9,457 nucleotides of DNA, taken from assembly GCA_027306955.1 (NCBI GenBank), contig DAHUXX010000066.1, forward strand, positions 1 through 9,457. Reading direction: 5' to 3'. Of the stretch, positions 6,179 to 9,457 are shown one piece after another. A program made the position numbers and the translations under genes. The DNA comes from Acetobacteraceae bacterium. GTDB lineage: Bacteria > Pseudomonadota > Alphaproteobacteria > Acetobacterales > Acetobacteraceae. The notes beneath the pieces are model-generated. The model did not search any database and was not told the DNA's origin. It saw only the letters and a list, made by a program, of their open reading frames with translations. Each line of letters opens with the position of its first letter. Within the stretch, counting starts at the first letter, position 1.

Positions 6179-8920
6179 ATGGACGCTGCCGCCACAAAGT
6201 CGGTCCCGAGCTTCTGCTACAATTGCGTGGCGGGGCCGGACCTGATGCGCGTGTGCGTGCAGGACGGTGTCGCCACGCGCATCGAGCCGGACGTGAGTGC
6301 CGCCGCGATCCACCCCGGGCTCGGGCGTGTCTGCGTCAAGGCGTTCGGGCTGATCCAGAAGACCTACAACCCGCATCGCGTGCTTTCGCCGATGAAGCGC
6401 ACCAACCCGCGCAAGGGCCGCGACGAGGACCCTGGCTTCGTGCCGATCTCCTGGGACGAGGCGCTCGATACCATCGCGGAACGGCTGCGCGACATCCGCG
6501 CCCGCGGGCTGCTCGACGAGGCCGGGCTGCCGCGCGTCGCGGCCACGTTCGGTCATGGCGGCACGCCGCAGAGCTACATGGGCACGTTCCCCGCCTTCCT
6601 CTCGGCCTGGGGCCAGATCGACTACAGCTTCGGCTCCGGCCAGGGCGTGAAATGCGTCCATTCCGAGCATCTCTACGGCGAGTTCTGGCACCGCGCCTTC
6701 ACCGTCACCGCGGATACCGTCAACACGCGCTACCTGATCTCCTGCGGCAACAACGCGGAAGTCTCGGGCGGCGTCTGCGCCGTCCGCCGCCACGCCGATG
6801 CGCGGCTGCGCGGCATCAAGCGCGTGCAGGTGGAGCCGCATCTCTCCCCCACCGGCGCCTGCTCCGCGGAGTGGGTGCCGATCCGCCCGAAGACGGACGC
6901 CGCCTTCCTGCTCTCCCTCGTGCACGTGCTGCTGCACGAGGCGGCGCGCGAGCGGCTGGACCTCGCGTTCCTGCGCGACCGCACCGCCTCGCCCTATCTC
7001 GTGGGACCCGACGGCTACTATCTGCGCGACCTGGCGAGCGGCAAGCCGCTGGTGTTCGACACCGTGCACGGCCGCGCCGTGCCGCACGACACGCCGGGCG
7101 CCGTACCCGCGCTGGAGGGCGACGTTGTTGTCGCGGACGCCGTCACGCACGGGCCGGACGGGGAGGTGACGCCCTGGCGCGAGGCGAAGGCGCGCACGGC
7201 GTTCGCCGTCATGGCGGACACGCTCAGCGGCTACACGCCGGAATGGGCAGGCGGGATCTGCGACATTTCACCCGCCACCATCCGCCGCGTCGCCAACGAG
7301 TACCTGGACAACGCCTGCGTCGGCGAGACCATGGTCGTGGATGGGCAGACGTTGCCGTTCCGTCCCGTCGCGGTGACGCTGGGCAAGACCGTGAACAACG
7401 GCTGGGGCGCCTATGAATGCTGCTGGGCGCGCACCATGCTCGCGGTGCTCGTCGGCGCGCTGGAGGTTCCCGGCGGCACGCTCGGCACCACGATCCGCCT
7501 CAACAAGCCGCACGAGAACCGGCTGAAGAGCGTGACCCCCGGCGAGGACGGGTTCATGGCCGCGCATTTCAACGCGACCAAAAGCGGCGACTGGGCGGCG
7601 CGGCCCACCGGGCGCAACGCGCACCGCTCGCTCGTGCCCATCGTCGGCAACTCGCCCTGGGCGCAGGCACTGGGGCCCACGCACCTCGCCTGGATGTTCG
7701 CGACCGATGCGCCGAAGGAATGGCCGGAGCCGCCGGCGCCGGAAATCTGGTTCGCGTTCCGTACCAATCCCGCGATCTCCTTCTGGGACACGAAGCGGAT
7801 CGTCGCAACCATGGCGCGGATGAAGTTCATCGTCGCCTTCGCCTACACGATGGACGAAACCAACCACATGGCGGACATCCTGCTGCCGGACGCGACGGAC
7901 CTCGAGAGCACGCAGCTCATCCGCGTCGGCGGCACGAAATATGTCGAGCAGCACTGGGACCACCAGGGCTTCGCGCTGCGCACGCCGGCGGTCGAACCCC
8001 GGGGCGAGGCGCGCGACTTCACCTGGATCGCGACCGAGCTTGCAAGCCGCGCCGGGCTGATCGAGCGCTACCACGCCGCGCTGAACCGCGGCGCCGCCGG
8101 CGCGCCGCTTGCGGGCGAGGGGTTCGACTTCTCGCTGCCGGTGGATCGCGCGCACGATACCGAAACGATCTGGGACGCGGTGTGCAAGGCCGCGAGCACG
8201 GCGCTGAGCGGGGGGGCGCGGACGCATGACCTCGCCTGGTTCCGCGAGCACGGGCATGACGTGGTGCCGTTCCGCCGCGAGGACTGGTACCTCACGCCCA
8301 CCATGGCGCGGCTCGGCCTGCGCTACGAGCTGCCGTACCAGGAACGGCTGCTGCGCGTGGGCCACGAACTCGGCCGGCGCCTGCACGAGCAGAACATCCA
8401 TTGGTGGGACGAGCAACTTGCGGAATACATGCCCATTCCCGTCTGGCACGACGTGCCGCGGCGCTGGGAGAGGGCGGTGCGCGCGGCAGGTGCCGACCCC
8501 GAGGACTATCCGCTCTGGGGCATCACCACCAAGACCATGGCCTACACCACCGGCAACAACGCCGGCATCCCGCTGATGGCGGAGGTGGGGCGTAACACGC
8601 GCGGCCAGGGCGCGGTGGTGATGAACGCCGCCACCGGGCGCGGGCTCGGCATCGTCGAGGGCGACTGGGTGGAGGTGCGCTCCACCGCCGGCGTCACGCG
8701 CGGGCGGGCGGCGCTGGTGCAGGGCTGCCGGCCGGACACGGTGGTGATCCCCGGCCAGTTCGAGCACTGGAAGACGCCGGTCGCGAAGGACCTTGCCTGG
8801 CCCTCGCTCAACACAATCGTTCCACTCTCGCTCGACCTCACGGACGCCACCGGCTCCGGCGCGGACGTGGTGCGGGTCGCGGTCGCGAAATGCGCGGCGC
8901 CGCGGGGGGACGCGGCATGA
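6179..8920 (+). CDS. padB: Phenylacetyl-CoA:acceptor oxidoreductase, molybdopterin catalytic subunit
   Basis: This 913-residue DMSO-reductase-family molybdoenzyme probably catalyses the four-electron alpha-oxidation of phenylacetyl-CoA to phenylglyoxylate, passing electrons through PadC and a membrane subunit to quinone. Visible parts: an N-terminal iron-sulfur motif with Cys13, Cys16, Cys26 and Cys52; the domain start FVPISWDEALDTIAERL at 87-103; a candidate molybdenum ligand Cys159 in GVKCVHSEHLYGEFWH; molybdopterin-binding stretches such as SCGNNAEVSGG (188-198) and LLPDATDLEST (568-578); and a C-terminal molydopterin-binding domain after about 780 with VVMNAATGRGLGIVEGDWVEV. There is no twin-arginine signal, which fits a cytoplasmic CoA-ester substrate. 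The identification rests on family resemblance and on the ligase before it and the padC-like gene after it. A different alpha-oxidising or sulfur/arsenic enzyme of the family is the alternative. The start lies 8 bases after the ligase stop with only a distant AAGGG, and is the first ATG of the non-overlapping frame. Confidence 0.82.
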   Translation: MDAAATKSVPSFCYNCVAGPDLMRVCVQDGVATRIEPDVSAAAIHPGLGRVCVKAFGLIQKTYNPHRVLSPMKRTNPRKGRDEDPGFVPISWDEALDTIAERLRDIRARGLLDEAGLPRVAATFGHGGTPQSYMGTFPAFLSAWGQIDYSFGSGQGVKCVHSEHLYGEFWHRAFTVTADTVNTRYLISCGNNAEVSGGVCAVRRHADARLRGIKRVQVEPHLSPTGACSAEWVPIRPKTDAAFLLSLVHVLLHEAARERLDLAFLRDRTASPYLVGPDGYYLRDLASGKPLVFDTVHGRAVPHDTPGAVPALEGDVVVADAVTHGPDGEVTPWREAKARTAFAVMADTLSGYTPEWAGGICDISPATIRRVANEYLDNACVGETMVVDGQTLPFRPVAVTLGKTVNNGWGAYECCWARTMLAVLVGALEVPGGTLGTTIRLNKPHENRLKSVTPGEDGFMAAHFNATKSGDWAARPTGRNAHRSLVPIVGNSPWAQALGPTHLAWMFATDAPKEWPEPPAPEIWFAFRTNPAISFWDTKRIVATMARMKFIVAFAYTMDETNHMADILLPDATDLESTQLIRVGGTKYVEQHWDHQGFALRTPAVEPRGEARDFTWIATELASRAGLIERYHAALNRGAAGAPLAGEGFDFSLPVDRAHDTETIWDAVCKAASTALSGGARTHDLAWFREHGHDVVPFRREDWYLTPTMARLGLRYELPYQERLLRVGHELGRRLHEQNIHWWDEQLAEYMPIPVWHDVPRRWERAVRAAGADPEDYPLWGITTKTMAYTTGNNAGIPLMAEVGRNTRGQGAVVMNAATGRGLGIVEGDWVEVRSTAGVTRGRAALVQGCRPDTVVIPGQFEHWKTPVAKDLAWPSLNTIVPLSLDLTDATGSGADVVRVAVAKCAAPRGDAA

Positions 8921-9457
8921 CGCGCTACGCCATGGTCGCGGACCTGCGCCGCTGCGTCGGTTGCCAGACATGCACCGCGGCGTGCAAGGAGGGCAACGCC
9001 ACGCCCCCCGGCGTGCAGTGGCGGCGCGTGCTGGATATCGAGCGCGGCACCTATCCCGACGTGCAGCGCGTGTTCCTGCCGATCGGCTGCCAGCATTGCG
9101 ACGAGCCGCCGTGCCTCGAGGTCTGCCCCACCACGGCGACACGCAAGCGCGCCGACGGGATCGTCGTCATCGACGAGAATCTCTGCATCGGCTGCAGCTA
9201 TTGCATCATGGCCTGTCCCTACGAGGCGCGAGCGCTCACCGGGGCGGAGGCGTATGCGTTCGGGACGGAGCCCATCGCCTCCGAGGCGGCGCGCGGCGCG
9301 CGGCCGGAGGGGGTCGCCACCAAGTGCGATTTCTGCGCCGCGCGCATCGATGCCGGGCTGGCGCGCGGCCTGGTGCCGGGACGCGATCCGCAAGCGACGC
9401 CGCTCTGCACCAATGCCTGCATCTCCGGCGCGCTCGTGTTTGGCGACCTCGACGATC
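8917..9457 (+). CDS. padC: Phenylacetyl-CoA:acceptor oxidoreductase, four-cluster iron-sulfur subunit (partial)
   Basis: The first 180 residues are present; the frame runs open off the right edge. This is a DmsB/NrfC/TtrB-type electron-transfer subunit. Its sixteen cysteines form four clusters: 13, 16, 19 and 23; 58, 61, 66 and 70; 90, 93, 96 and 100; and the split group 137, 140, 164 and 168. That fits four [4Fe-4S] clusters wiring the molybdenum subunit to a membrane quinone-reducing partner. It has no signal peptide, matching PadB. The ATG overlaps the padB stop as ATGA, with a G-rich ribosome binding site (GGGGGA) six bases upstream. The subunit type is certain from the cysteine pattern; the assignment to PadC comes from its gene partner. 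A membrane anchor gene (padD) is expected just beyond the window. Confidence 0.85.
   Translation, partial: MTRYAMVADLRRCVGCQTCTAACKEGNATPPGVQWRRVLDIERGTYPDVQRVFLPIGCQHCDEPPCLEVCPTTATRKRADGIVVIDENLCIGCSYCIMACPYEARALTGAEAYAFGTEPIASEAARGARPEGVATKCDFCAARIDAGLARGLVPGRDPQATPLCTNACISGALVFGDLDD

Noticed and set aside
4479..6197. Minus-strand 572-codon open frame opposite the thioesterase and ligase genes
   Set aside because: The ligase on the plus strand has a complete set of PaaK motifs. The antisense translation has none and is an artefact of codon bias.
7268..9142. Minus-strand 624-codon open frame opposite padB and padC
   Set aside because: It is Arg/Pro/Ala-rich with no recognisable domain, and it overlaps two convincing genes on the opposite strand.
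1..9457. tRNA, rRNA, CRISPR arrays, insertion sequences or phage genes
   Set aside because: None were seen: coding sequence fills the window except for 4168-4383, and no repeat-spacer pattern or transposase motif is present.

Overview
The window is very GC-rich, with G/C at most third codon positions and almost no non-coding DNA. It suggests a facultatively anaerobic proteobacterium that degrades aromatic acids (a denitrifier or phototroph). The enzyme types resemble those of Thauera, Aromatoleum and Magnetospirillum. The exact class is not resolved; an alphaproteobacterium is a guess from base composition.

Layout: two gene clusters diverge from one 216-bp control region (4168-4383). The leftward cluster (minus strand) reads had > oah > dch > bcrC > start of the next gene, probably bcrB, which is cut off at the left edge. 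These genes cover ATP-dependent dearomatisation of benzoyl-CoA and the Thauera-type route from the cyclic dienoyl-CoA to 3-hydroxypimeloyl-CoA. The rightward cluster (plus strand) reads FlK-type hotdog thioesterase > phenylacetate-CoA ligase > molybdopterin subunit of phenylacetyl-CoA:acceptor oxidoreductase (padB) > its four-cluster iron-sulfur subunit (padC), cut off at the right edge.

Together the clusters give an oxygen-independent path. Phenylacetate is activated to phenylacetyl-CoA and alpha-oxidised to phenylglyoxylate by PadBCD. A phenylglyoxylate oxidoreductase, not in the window, should then make benzoyl-CoA, which BcrCBAD, Dch, Had and Oah reduce and ring-open. The genes are tightly packed: four junctions are 4-bp ATGA overlaps and a fifth has a one-base gap, so each cluster is probably one operon.

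The control region is the most distinctive part. It holds a perfect FNR-type box (TTGAT-N4-ATCAA). This is flanked on each side by the same pair of hexamers (CGTATT, CCGTAA) in opposite orientation, each copy facing one gene cluster. A strong stem-loop lies just before the ribosome binding site of the thioesterase gene. The pathway itself is known. The less familiar elements are the thioesterase at the head of the pad genes, the control region, and the altered N-terminal cluster motif of PadB.
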